A stretch of 64,000 nucleotides of DNA from Gemmatimonas sp. Its GTDB lineage: Bacteria > Gemmatimonadota > Gemmatimonadetes > Gemmatimonadales > Gemmatimonadaceae. The stretch covers positions 1 through 64,000 of the forward strand of contig NZ_JAPZSK010000014.1 in the NCBI RefSeq assembly GCF_027531815.1, given 5' to 3'. The notes below the pieces were generated by a model that did not search any database, was not told the origin of the DNA, and was given only the letters and a program-made list of their open reading frames with translations. The translations under genes and the position numbers were made by a program. Position 1 is the stretch's first letter. The number at the start of each line of letters is the position of its first letter. This document shows, one piece after another, positions 9,782-17,794 of this stretch.

Positions 9782-10879
9782 ATGCCCACCGCCGCACGTC
9801 CCCGCGCTGCGTTTCCGCATCGCCCGCTCATCATGATGGCCACTGCCCTGCTGGGCACTGCCACGGCATGCACGCGCCCAACGGCCACACCGGCAGCCAC
9901 GTTCTCCGGCGCCGCGCGCGCGTTCGAGATCATCGGCCATCGGGGCGCCGCAGGGCTCGCGCCGGAAAACACGCTCGCCTCCTTCTCCCGCGCCTGCGCG
10001 GTGGGAGTGGACGGTATCGAGCTGGACGTGCACCTGAGCGCCGACGAGCATGTCGTGGTGCACCACGATTACGCGTTGCACCCCGATCTCACGCGCGACC
10101 GAGCGGGCGCGTACAGCATCACGGAACCGCGCCCGCTCCTGCGCACCCTGCCGTTGCCGGCCCTGCGGGAGTACGACGTGGGACGGGTGCGCCCAACCAG
10201 CGAGTCCGCAGCGCGGCATCCGGAGCAGCGTGCCGCCGACGGGGCGCGTATTCCCACCCTCGACGAAGTCATCACGCTGTTCCTGCGTGATTGCGCACCG
10301 CCCACCCGCCTGGTGGTGGAGATCAAGACCGATCCCACCCAACCGGCCGTCAGTGCCGCGCCGCAGCAGCTGGTGGCGCGTACGCTCGACGTGCTGCGCG
10401 CGCGCAAGGTGACCAATCGCACACAGATCATCGCGTTCGATTGGCGCGTGGCCATGCTGGTGCATCGCGACGCGCCCGATATGCCCACGAGTATCCTCAC
10501 CGGCGAAGGGCGCACCGAAAAGGACGGGAACACCGTGCAGATCGGCCGCGTCGGCGCATCGCCGTGGATGGGCGGGCTCGACGTGGATGATTTCGGTGGG
10601 TCGGTACCGCGTGCCATTCGCTCGGCCGGCGGCCGCAATTGGTCGCCGAACGCGGCGAGCCTCACCCGTGAGCGCCTCGTGGAGGCCCACCGGCTGGGGG
10701 TGCGTGTCTATCCCTACACGGTCAACGACACCACCGAGATGCGACGCCTGCTCGAGCTGGGCGTGGACGGCATCACGACCGATCGCCCCGATCTCCTGCG
10801 CGCGGTCGTCAGCTGCGACGCCGCGCCGACGGCACCACACCCGTCGTTTCCGTGCTCGGCTCGACGTAGCGCGCGTTGA
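9782..10879 (+). CDS. Exported glycerophosphodiester phosphodiesterase
   Basis: The family hydrolyses glycerophosphodiesters to glycerol-3-phosphate and an alcohol. Up to 365 residues: an N-terminal hydrophobic segment ends in TATAC near residue 31, a plausible lipoprotein or signal-peptide cleavage site. The TIM-barrel domain follows, with the hallmark HRGAAGLAPENT (catalytic histidine near residue 53) and ELDVHLSADEHVVVHHD (metal acid residues and second histidine). The barrel closes at GITTDRPDLL. Two further ATGs at 9833 and 9836 start closer to the hydrophobic core and may be the true start. The last ~25 codons overlap the convergent ATL gene and are probably not structural. Confidence 0.85.
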   Translation: MPTAARPRAAFPHRPLIMMATALLGTATACTRPTATPAATFSGAARAFEIIGHRGAAGLAPENTLASFSRACAVGVDGIELDVHLSADEHVVVHHDYALHPDLTRDRAGAYSITEPRPLLRTLPLPALREYDVGRVRPTSESAARHPEQRAADGARIPTLDEVITLFLRDCAPPTRLVVEIKTDPTQPAVSAAPQQLVARTLDVLRARKVTNRTQIIAFDWRVAMLVHRDAPDMPTSILTGEGRTEKDGNTVQIGRVGASPWMGGLDVDDFGGSVPRAIRSAGGRNWSPNAASLTRERLVEAHRLGVRVYPYTVNDTTEMRRLLELGVDGITTDRPDLLRAVVSCDAAPTAPHPSFPCSARRSAR

Positions 10880-11231
10880 ATTCCGCGACGCGGCCACGAT
10901 AGCCCACCGTCACCCCATCGTCGGCCAGCAGGTCGGCCTGCGTCCGCCCGGACGCGTCGAAAAGCACACGGCCGATTGCCCCGCGATGCGCCAGTACCCG
11001 GTGCCAGGGTACCGACTCGCGATCGGGGTCGAAGCGACGCGCGAGCAGGAACATGACATGCCGCACCGGTACCCCAAGGAAGGTGCTGATCGCATCAACC
11101 GTGGTGAGGCGACCGGCTGGGATGGAGCGCACCACGGCCAGGACGTCGGCGTTCATGCGCGTGTATGTGGCCTTGATCGCGAGCGCGTGGCCGAACAGCG
11201 AGGCACGCGCATCGAGCATCATCATGCTCAT
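10809..11231 (-). CDS. Alkyltransferase-like (ATL) protein, MGMT family without the active cysteine
   Basis: The C-terminal ~110 residues match the MGMT/Ada DNA-binding fold: VVRSIPAGRLTTVDAIS, then VPVRHVMFLLARR, then VPWHRVLAHRG. In O6-methylguanine methyltransferases the last motif is PCHRV; here tryptophan replaces the acceptor cysteine. That is the signature of ATL proteins, which bind O6-alkylguanine without repairing it and pass the lesion to nucleotide excision repair. The longest frame is 140 residues; an internal ATG at 11156 gives 115, nearer to typical ATL size. The 3' end overlaps the convergent glycerophosphodiesterase gene by 71 bases. Confidence 0.8.
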   Translation of the reverse strand: MSMMMLDARASLFGHALAIKATYTRMNADVLAVVRSIPAGRLTTVDAISTFLGVPVRHVMFLLARRFDPDRESVPWHRVLAHRGAIGRVLFDASGRTQADLLADDGVTVGYRGRVAEFNARYVEPSTETTGVVPSARRRS

Positions 11232-11457
11232 GGAAGCTTTCCAGCGTCAGACAAACGGAGGGCGCCATGCAGGCGGGCGGGACCCGGTGTCCCGGGCGCG
11301 CCTATGGTAGGGCGGGCAGGCGCGTTCGTGCAACAGGGAACGCTGCGGGTCGTCCCGCATTCGACCGGTTCCGTCAAGGTTCTGCCGCTTTGTTACAGGA
11401 CAACAACCAATACCGGACCTCGGGTCAGCCGAATCAATTCCCATGCGTCCCAATGAT

Positions 11458-11934
11458 TTAGGTCCGTGTCACCCGCCGCTGGCGCAATGCCTCGTATACG
11501 GCAATGCCCACGCTCGTGGACAGGTTGAGCGACCGGATGGGTGGCGAGGCGGACATGGGAAGCGTCACGAAGCGTTCCGCGTAGCGCTCGTGCAGCGCGG
11601 GGGGCAACCCGCCCGTCTCGCGCCCGAACACCAGGACCGTGCCCTCGCCGGTCGCCAGCGGCGCATCCCAGAACGGCTGCCGTCCGCGAGCGGAAAAGAA
11701 CCAGGGGTCGCCGAACTGTGGCAGCGCCGCCTCGAAGTCGGCCCACGTCTTCCAGACACGCAGATCCACGTGCGCCCAGTAGTCGAGCCCGGCGCGCTTC
11801 ACTTCGCGCTCACCCAGGGAGAAGCCGAGCGGTTCGATGAGATGGAGCACCGCACCGGTCGCCAGGCAGGTGCGCCCCGCGTTGCCGGTGTTCCAGTGAA
11901 TTTCGGGGTGGACCAGCACGACGTGAAGTGACAT
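11458..11934 (-). CDS. trmL: tRNA (cytidine(34)-2'-O)-methyltransferase TrmL
   Basis: This SpoU-family (SPOUT, trefoil-knot) methyltransferase modifies the ribose of the wobble base in tRNA-Leu. At 158 residues it is the minimal single-domain form expected of TrmL. The three SPOUT motifs are visible: NTGNAGRTCLATGAVLHLI near residue 15, VLVFGRETGGLPP near 100, and the knot segment PIRSLNLSTSVGIAVYEALRQ near 133. Its start faces the DCC gene; an earlier ATG at 11928 for that gene would overlap this start. Confidence 0.9.
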   Translation of the reverse strand: MSLHVVLVHPEIHWNTGNAGRTCLATGAVLHLIEPLGFSLGEREVKRAGLDYWAHVDLRVWKTWADFEAALPQFGDPWFFSARGRQPFWDAPLATGEGTVLVFGRETGGLPPALHERYAERFVTLPMSASPPIRSLNLSTSVGIAVYEALRQRRVTRT

Positions 11935-11978
11935 GGTGTAATGGTGCGCCTGCGCCCCCGTCCCGCCAATACGTCATC

Positions 11979-12368
11979 GTGAATCCGCCCACCATCGTCT
12001 TTTTCGATGGCCTGTGTGGGCTGTGCAACGGCTTTGTCGATTTCCTGTTGCGGCACGATCGCGCGCACCGGTTGCGCTTTGCACCGCTGCAGGGCGCTAC
12101 CGCGGCCGCGTACCCCGGCCTCCCGAGCGGCATGGACACTGTCGTGGTGGTGCACCACGGTCGTGTGCTGCTGCGCACCGATGCGGCGCTGCTCGTGCTC
12201 CAGCAACTCGGCGGCCTGTTTGCGTTGAGCCGCGTGCTCACTGCCGTCCCGCGGACGTGGCGCGATGCCGTGTACCGCGTGATTGCCCGGCATCGCTATC
12301 GCTGGTTCGGACGCCGCGCGCAGTGCCGCCTGCCTGCGCCGCACGAGGCCCTGTGGTTTCTCCCGTAG
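11979..12368 (+). CDS. DCC-family thiol-disulfide oxidoreductase-like protein (DUF393)
   Basis: This is a 129-residue protein with the family hallmark DGLCGLCNGFVDFLLRHD at residues 9-26; the D-x-x-C-x-x-C motif gives the family its name. It is followed by RLRFAPLQGATA and the C-terminal HRYRWFGRR. A redox role has been proposed for the family from its thioredoxin-like fold, but no substrate is established. GTG 11979 begins nine residues before the motif, which suits the family; the ATG at 11928 would overlap the divergent trmL and add a non-conserved leader. Confidence 0.85.
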   Translation: MNPPTIVFFDGLCGLCNGFVDFLLRHDRAHRLRFAPLQGATAAAYPGLPSGMDTVVVVHHGRVLLRTDAALLVLQQLGGLFALSRVLTAVPRTWRDAVYRVIARHRYRWFGRRAQCRLPAPHEALWFLP

Positions 12369-12425
12369 CCTCCGTGTGCGGGCGCGACCTTCGGGAAGCG
12401 CCGCGTCCTGCCGCGCGCATCGGCG

Positions 12426-13904
12426 TCAGCGGTGGTGCTTGAGCACGTAGGCCGCCTCAGCTTCGAGCCCATCCACGAGGGCGTCGATGTGCGAAACGTC
12501 GGTCCGCGCGTTCATCACCGTGATGCGCAGCACGCGCCGTCCGTCGAGGGCGGTGGCCGTAATCCACCCACGTCCGCTGCGATTGTAGCGCTCACGCAGC
12601 GCGTTGGTGAGCGCGTCGCGCTCCTCGGGGCTCACGCCCGGCACGTTCCAGGCAAAGCACAGGATGTTGCTTTCCGGCTCGTGCAGCGGCGTGAACAGCG
12701 CATGGTCGGCCAGGCGCGCGTACAGCGTCTGCGCCATGTGGCAGAGTCGGTCGTACAGTGCCGCGAGTGCATCGGCCCCGTAGCGTTCGAATGCCACCCA
12801 CAGCTTGAGCACATCGGCACGCCGTGAGCACTGGAAGCTGCGCGGCCCCATGTCCCACGCGCGCGCGTCGTCGTTCGGGGTGAACAGATAGGGAGCCTGC
12901 TGCGAGAAGGCGGCGTCCAGGTCGTGTTCCTCACGCATGAGCAGCAGCCCCGCCGCGAGCGGCAGCAACAGGGTCTTGTGCGGATCCCAGGCCACCGATC
13001 GCGCGCGCGCGATCCCGCGTACCCGGTGCGCGTGCGTGCGTGAAAGCAGCGCCGCCCCGCCATGTGCGGCGTCTACGTGCAGCCACAGCGGCTCGCCCCG
13101 ATCGCCGAACTCGGCGCAGGCATCGGCCACCGCGTCGAGATCATCGAACGCCCCGGTGGCGGTGCAGCCGGCGGTGGCCACGACGGCCATCACGCGCTCC
13201 CCGCGGGAGCGCAACGTGGCCAGCGTATCGCGCAGCGCCGGAACGCTCAGGCGGTGCGCCTCGCTGCGCACCGTCACCACCCGCTCCATGCCCAGCCCCA
13301 TGTTGCCGGCGGCGCGCGCCACGGCGTAATGCGCATGCTCACCACACACCAGCACCGGTGGATCGGCCCCCACGCCGCGGCTCCACACGTCGGGGATGGC
13401 GCGACGGCGCGCGGCCAGCAGCGCGGTGAAGGTGGCCTCGGTGCCGCCACTCGTCATGGTACCACCCGCACGCGAATCCCAACCCAGCAGGTCCGTCATC
13501 CACTCCACGACCTGATGCTCGAGCGGCGTGAAGGAGGGAGACATCTCCCGCACCGCCATGCTCTGATTCAGCGCGCTGATCAGCGCATCCGTCCACACGG
13601 CCGCCGGCAGGGGCGCCGACACCTGATGCCCGATGTACATGGGGTGCGCCAGACGGTTCACGTCTTCCAGCAGCAACGACGACAGCCGCCGTGCCACATC
13701 GGCCAACGGGCGCGACCGGCGCGGCATCGACTCCTGCAACCGGCCGGCGATGACCTCGGCGCTATGCCAGGTGGAGACTGGCCCCTCCCCAAGGCGCGTG
13801 CCGGTCAGGTAGTCGGCGGCCAGCGCCAGAATCGGGCGCGCCGCCTCCAGGGAGGTATCGGCTTCCAGCAGGGCCAGTGCCTCGAGCGCCGCGTCGTCGG
13901 TCAT
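12426..13904 (-). CDS. PLP-dependent group II amino-acid decarboxylase
   Basis: This 492-residue fold-type-I enzyme belongs to the aromatic-amino-acid/glutamate decarboxylase family. Visible landmarks are GGTMTSGGTEATFTALLAAR near 155-175, HYAVARAAGNMG (stacking histidine) near 197, HVDAAHGGAALLSR near 270 (aspartate contacting the pyridine nitrogen) and SVAWDPHKTLLLPL near 305, whose lysine forms the Schiff base. The substrate cannot be read from sequence; tyrosine, tryptophan, DOPA, 2,4-diaminobutyrate and glutamate are all used within the family. It is convergent with the DCC gene (57-bp gap) and 18 bp downstream of the DUF1835 gene on the same strand. Confidence 0.85.
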   Translation of the reverse strand: MTDDAALEALALLEADTSLEAARPILALAADYLTGTRLGEGPVSTWHSAEVIAGRLQESMPRRSRPLADVARRLSSLLLEDVNRLAHPMYIGHQVSAPLPAAVWTDALISALNQSMAVREMSPSFTPLEHQVVEWMTDLLGWDSRAGGTMTSGGTEATFTALLAARRRAIPDVWSRGVGADPPVLVCGEHAHYAVARAAGNMGLGMERVVTVRSEAHRLSVPALRDTLATLRSRGERVMAVVATAGCTATGAFDDLDAVADACAEFGDRGEPLWLHVDAAHGGAALLSRTHAHRVRGIARARSVAWDPHKTLLLPLAAGLLLMREEHDLDAAFSQQAPYLFTPNDDARAWDMGPRSFQCSRRADVLKLWVAFERYGADALAALYDRLCHMAQTLYARLADHALFTPLHEPESNILCFAWNVPGVSPEERDALTNALRERYNRSGRGWITATALDGRRVLRITVMNARTDVSHIDALVDGLEAEAAYVLKHHR

Positions 13905-13922
13905 GGCCGTACGTTACCGATG

Positions 13923-14951
13923 CTACCCGCCGTACGGAATGAGCCGGTAGTGATGGGGATCCCAGCGCCAGTGCCGCACGGTGGTGTTGTACACGCCGCC
14001 AATCCAGCGATCGATCCCGTTCACCTTCACGAAATCGGCGCGATCACGCACCATGTCCTGCCCCAGCGGGGTCAGCTGCACGGTGCGCTCCCAGAAGGCC
14101 TTGCCGTCGGTGTCGCGCAGCGGCGCAATGACCCGCGAGCCATTCACATGCGTGACCAGCGGATGCGCGCAGTCGCTGAGCCGCTGCACATACCACGCGA
14201 AACTCCAGTCACCCAGCCACACCCACGATTCCGCGCTCTGGTGCGCCGCAAACAGCTTGGCCAACGGGAGCGCCCCGGGCGACAACGCTTCGCACAGTTG
14301 CCGCTCGCAACGTGACAGCCCGGCCTGTGTATCGGGGTACTCCTCCAGCTGCCGTCGCAGCGCCGGCGCCAGATGCGGCAGCCGCACCGCGTCGTCGTAG
14401 GCGTAGGCGCGCGCCCGCACCTCGCGATCGATGCGATCGGTCACCGCAAGCAACGCCTCCGGCGTATCGGCCGTGAACGCATCCCACGTCGCGCTGGCGA
14501 GCGCGAAATCCCCAGCGGTCACCTGACGGCGTGCCTCGTACAGCGGCACGAACTTCTCGGGCTGCAGCGGACCAAGAAAGCAATCGGCCGGCGCGATCGT
14601 CACCGTGGGCCGCTCGGCGAGCGGACGGCGCGCCACCCGGGCCATCACCTGGATGAGCTGCAGCTGGTCGAAGAGGTCGGGCTCGAACCACAGGACGAGC
14701 TCATCCGTGGCCCCCACACCGTCGAGCCGGGCATCGCGCTCGGCAAAATCGGCGACCGCCGAGGACTGACTCTGCCAGCCGCGGCTGGCCAGGAATTCCC
14801 CACGCACGCGCCGAAAGGCGGCGAGATCGTGATCCGACGGGACCGGCCCGTCGTGGAGCATATCGCGCCACGACAGCAGGTCGCCGGGCAGCCCCGAACG
14901 GGCCAAAGCGGTCACGGCGTGATCGCCGTTGGTGAGGTGCAGGGTCAGCAT
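13923..14951 (-). CDS. DUF1835 domain-containing protein
   Basis: This 342-residue cytoplasmic protein begins with the DUF1835 signature (LHLTNGDHAV, GDLLSWRDMLHDGPVP) and contains LVLWFEPDLFDQLQLIQVM near 85. The C-terminal half (LPHLAPALRRQLEEYPDTQAGLS, then a winged-helix-like stretch with LTPLGQDMV) resembles DUF3658-type tails. No enzymatic function is known and no catalytic motif can be named. It is probably co-transcribed with the PLP decarboxylase 18 bp downstream; the 123-bp divergent space to manC would hold both promoters. Confidence 0.75.
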   Translation of the reverse strand: MLTLHLTNGDHAVTALARSGLPGDLLSWRDMLHDGPVPSDHDLAAFRRVRGEFLASRGWQSQSSAVADFAERDARLDGVGATDELVLWFEPDLFDQLQLIQVMARVARRPLAERPTVTIAPADCFLGPLQPEKFVPLYEARRQVTAGDFALASATWDAFTADTPEALLAVTDRIDREVRARAYAYDDAVRLPHLAPALRRQLEEYPDTQAGLSRCERQLCEALSPGALPLAKLFAAHQSAESWVWLGDWSFAWYVQRLSDCAHPLVTHVNGSRVIAPLRDTDGKAFWERTVQLTPLGQDMVRDRADFVKVNGIDRWIGGVYNTTVRHWRWDPHHYRLIPYGG

Positions 14952-15074
14952 GAGTTCGCGTAAGTTGCAGATATCTTGTCCCGCCCCGGTCCGGATCGCT
15001 AGTCACAACGCGTGCGGTCCGAGCCGTCGGCGGACGTGTACCCCCGGTGCATCCAACGACATACTCGCCGACCG

Positions 15075-16256
15075 ATGTCCGAGACCCGCGTCGTCAGTCC
15101 AACTGCTCCCACCTCGGTCACGAACACCGACGCCCTCGCGGCCGGTACCCTCGAGGAGGTCGATCTCGAGGCCATGCTCGGCACCGGCACCGCCATGTGG
15201 GCCGTCGTGTTCGCCGGCGGGATCGGCACGCGTTTCTGGCCACTCAGCACGCCGCGCCGGCCCAAGCAGGTGCTGGCCCTCGTGAACGAACGGCCGCTCA
15301 TCGCCGATACCGTGGCGCGTCTGGCCCCCCTGGTGCCCGCCGAACGGGTGCTTGTGGTGACGAGCGCCGACATCGCCGATGCGCTGCACGAGGCCATTCC
15401 CGAGGTACCGCGCAGCAACCTGCTCATCGAGCCGCGGCCGCTCGGTACCGCGGCCGCGCTGGCGTGGGGGGCGCAGGAAGTCTCCCGACGGGCGGGACCG
15501 GACACGGTGTTTGTCGCGCTGCACGCCGACCTGGCCGTGGGGTACCCCGAGGTGCTGCGCGACAGTCTCCGCCGCGCCGCCGCCATTGCCGCGGCCGACA
15601 GTGCGCTGGTGGCCCTCGGCGCCCGTCCCACCCGCGCCGAAACCGGCTTCGGCTATCTCCAGCCCGGCATGCCGCTCGACCCCCTGCAGTCGCGCGCCGA
15701 AGGTGGTGCCTGCCGCGTGGAGCATTTCGTGGAGAAACCGGGCGCGGCGTTGGCCGACGTGCTCATCGAGCGCGGCGCACTCTGGAATACGGGCATCTTC
15801 GTGTGGCGCGCCCGCGTGGTCCTGGACGAACTCGACCGGCACACCGCCGAGGTGCGGCACGGCCTGCCACTGCTCGCCGCCGGGGCCATGGAGCAATTCG
15901 CCGAGCTGGTGTCGAGCGTCTCCATCGACCGTGGCCTGCTCGAACGTTCTCCCAACGTGGTGGTGCTCCCCGCCGACATGGAGTGGGACGACGTCGGCAC
16001 CTGGGCATCACTGCGCCGCGTCCGCGAACTCGATGATACCGGCAACGGCGTCATGGGCCAGGTGCACTGCGTCGACTGCAGCGGCAATGTCATTCATGCC
16101 GACGGCTGCTGCGTGGTGGCCTATGGCATCAGCGGTATGATCGTGGTCAGCATCGACGGACTCACTTTCGTCACCACGCAGGATCGCGCCACCGAACTGG
16201 GGCCGCTGCTGAACGCCCTGCCGGGGAGCCTGCGCTTCAACCCGGGTGGGCACTGA
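15075..16256 (+). CDS. manC: Mannose-1-phosphate guanylyltransferase
   Basis: It makes GDP-mannose from mannose-1-phosphate and GTP for polysaccharide or glycan synthesis. Of 393 residues, the first ~40 are a non-conserved leader. The nucleotidyltransferase domain then starts with MWAVVFAGGIGTRFWPLSTPRRPKQVL (signature G-G-x-G-T-R-x-W-P-x-S and P-K-Q), with FVEKPG near 225 and WNTGIFVWRA near 245. The C-terminal cupin isomerase domain of bifunctional enzymes is absent. ATG 15075 is chosen; an ATG at 15195 would begin exactly at the domain. Its last codons and stop recur 313 bp downstream as part of a tandem duplication. Confidence 0.85.
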   Translation: MSETRVVSPTAPTSVTNTDALAAGTLEEVDLEAMLGTGTAMWAVVFAGGIGTRFWPLSTPRRPKQVLALVNERPLIADTVARLAPLVPAERVLVVTSADIADALHEAIPEVPRSNLLIEPRPLGTAAALAWGAQEVSRRAGPDTVFVALHADLAVGYPEVLRDSLRRAAAIAAADSALVALGARPTRAETGFGYLQPGMPLDPLQSRAEGGACRVEHFVEKPGAALADVLIERGALWNTGIFVWRARVVLDELDRHTAEVRHGLPLLAAGAMEQFAELVSSVSIDRGLLERSPNVVVLPADMEWDDVGTWASLRRVRELDDTGNGVMGQVHCVDCSGNVIHADGCCVVAYGISGMIVVSIDGLTFVTTQDRATELGPLLNALPGSLRFNPGGH

Positions 16257-16278
16257 GGGCAGACAGGCCGGATTGCTC

Positions 16279-16348
16279 GGAGGTCGGACGCCGGAGGTCG
16301 GATGTCGGACCCCGGAGGTCGGACGCCGGAGGTCGGATGTCGGACCCC
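16279..16348. repeat. Two tandem copies of a 35-bp unit
   Basis: The unit begins GGAGGTCGGACGCCGGAGG and ends TCGGACCCC. It is present at 16279-16313 and again at 16314-16348, and is absent from the downstream duplicate, so array length varies between copies. Confidence 0.8.
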
Positions 16349-16354
16349 GGACGT

Positions 16355-16520
16355 CGGAGGTCGGACGCCGGAGGTCGGATCCATGCCGGAGGTCGGAGTC
16401 CCGATACCGCGTTCGGAGATCGGAAGCCGGAGGGGCGAATGCCGCACCCCCTCCGACCTCGGACCTCCGAACGCCGTGTCCCATCTCGGACATCCGGCAT
16501 GCATCCGACGTCCGACCTCC
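16355..16520. repeat. Long hairpin element, copy 1
   Basis: The left arm (16355-16435) and right arm (16446-16520) are imperfect inverted repeats of about 75-80 bp that could fold into a long stem with a loop of roughly ten bases. Shared blocks include GGAGGTCGGACG, CATGCCGGA and GCGTTCGGAG. A central block is unpaired. The arms match the arms of the four-helix-bundle element at 32.5 kb at about three positions in four, by eye. Confidence 0.7.
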
Positions 16521-16590
16521 GGTCATCCGATACATCCGATACATCCGATACATCCCGGGTCGGCACTGAGGGCAGACAGGCCGGATTGCT

Positions 16591-16756
16591 CGGAGGTCGG
16601 ACGCCGGAGGTCGGATCCATGCCGGAGGTCGGAGTCCCGATACCGCGTTCGGAGATCGGAAGTCGGAGGGGTGAATGACGCATACCCTCCGACCTCGGAC
16701 CTCCGAACGCCGTGTCCCATCTCGGACATCCGGCATGCATCCGACGTCCGACCTCC
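16591..16756. repeat. Long hairpin element, copy 2
   Basis: The left arm (16591-16672) and right arm (16684-16756) are nearly identical to copy 1, and the loop is about 11 bases (around GAATGACGCAT). The two copies differ at a few positions near the loop (AAGCCGGAGGGG against AAGTCGGAGGGG). It is non-coding. Confidence 0.7.
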
Positions 16757-16799
16757 GGTCATCCGATACATCCGACATCCGATGCAGCCGGGCGTCGGC

Positions 16800-17588
16800 T
16801 CACTCTCCCCGAAACACCGGCGTCCGCTTCTCATGGAAGGCCATCATCGCCTCCCGCACGTCCCCGCTGGCAAAGCAGGTGCGAATGTGCGTCAGCTCCT
16901 CGCGCAGCTGCTGATCGAGTGATGCGTCGGCGCTGCCCAGCAGCAGCCGTTTGGTCAGCGCGAACGCCAGCGGCGGCCCGGCCGCCAGACGCGCCGCGTA
17001 GGCGGCCACGTTGGCGGCGAACTCGTCGGCCGCCCACACGTGGCTTACCAACCCCATGCGTTCCGCCTCGTCGGCGCTGATGTCGCGGCCGGTGAGCACG
17101 AGGTCAGCGGCGCGGGCGTGTCCCACCAGCCTCGGCAGGAACCAGGTCACGCCGGCATCGGGGGAGAGCCCGCGCCGCACGTAGCCGGCGGTGCATGAGG
17201 CGGTCGCGCTCATCACGCGCAGATCGCAGGCCAGCATGAGACCGAAGCCGGCGCCGGCTGCCACCCCATTCACCGCGGCGAGCACCGGTTTCTCGCATTG
17301 CGTCACGGCGTGCACCCACTCGCCGACCCAGTGGTACGGATCGAGCCGCTCGGCACGCGACGCGCCAGGCGTGGCCGGCTCACCCAGATCGAGCCCCGCG
17401 CAGAACCCGCGACCCGCACCCGTGATCACCACCACCCGCACCGCATCGTCACGCGCCGCCTCGCGCAGCACGCGAGGCAGCGCCACCGCCAACCCGGGAT
17501 TCACCGCATTCAGCTTCTCCGGCCGATCGAGCGTGATGGTGCGCACGCCGGCGTCGGTGGTGATCTGCAAAGGCTGGTTGTTGTGCAT
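16800..17588 (-). CDS. Enoyl-CoA hydratase/isomerase family protein (PaaG-like)
   Basis: This crotonase-fold protein of 262 residues has the oxyanion-hole segments ITGAGRGFCAGLDLG (near 57) and AAVNGVAAGAGFGLMLACD (near 107). The segment GLSPDAGVTWFLPRLVG near 140 carries an aspartate where PaaG-type isomerases have their single catalytic acid, rather than the two glutamates of true hydratases; an isomerase role in phenylacetate or fatty-acid degradation is therefore more likely than hydration. No other phenylacetate genes are adjacent. ATG 17588 is chosen because the upstream extension is not conserved. Its stop lies directly against the repeat region. Confidence 0.8.
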   Translation of the reverse strand: MHNNQPLQITTDAGVRTITLDRPEKLNAVNPGLAVALPRVLREAARDDAVRVVVITGAGRGFCAGLDLGEPATPGASRAERLDPYHWVGEWVHAVTQCEKPVLAAVNGVAAGAGFGLMLACDLRVMSATASCTAGYVRRGLSPDAGVTWFLPRLVGHARAADLVLTGRDISADEAERMGLVSHVWAADEFAANVAAYAARLAAGPPLAFALTKRLLLGSADASLDQQLREELTHIRTCFASGDVREAMMAFHEKRTPVFRGE

Positions 17589-17794
17589 GCGTGTGAAGGG
17601 GTCGTGGTGAGGAGGGGCGAAACGCGTTCCGCCATCAGTTCTAGCGCTCGGTCTGCGATTCTGCACGCCAGTTGTCTGCAATCACGAGGGAATTGCGCGC
17701 CCCCCACTACCATCAGCGCGGGTCCGCTCGCTAGATCACACCGCATCTCCCCGTGGTACTGATCGTCCCTGCCTGATTCGTCTGCTCCCGCCCC

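Larger units (their letters stand above)
16242..16790. repeat. Gene-free repeat region: ~313-bp tandem duplication of hairpin elements
   Basis: The 543 bp between manC and the enoyl-CoA hydratase gene hold no believable gene. The sequence from 16242 (CCCGGGTGGGCACTGA, the end and stop of manC, then GGGCAGACAGGCCGG) recurs from 16555 with one visible base change in that first stretch. Each copy contains GGAGGTCGGA-type units, then a large imperfect hairpin, then (A)TCCGATAC decanucleotide repeats. The second copy lacks the extra tandem units of the first. The units resemble the arms of the element at 32468-33145. Confidence 0.85.

Noticed and set aside
10809-11231. Active O6-methylguanine-DNA methyltransferase
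   Set aside because: The acceptor cysteine is replaced by tryptophan (PWHRV), so methyl transfer is not expected.
16008-16778. Several overlapping frames in the repeat region (products with repeated RPPTSGVRHP-like segments)
   Set aside because: They are translations of the GGAGGTCGGA-type repeats on both strands. They have no codon constraint, no ribosome sites and no homology.
16279-16790. Possible CRISPR array
   Set aside because: The units are adjacent or overlap as inverted repeats. There are no unique spacers of constant length and no cas genes nearby.
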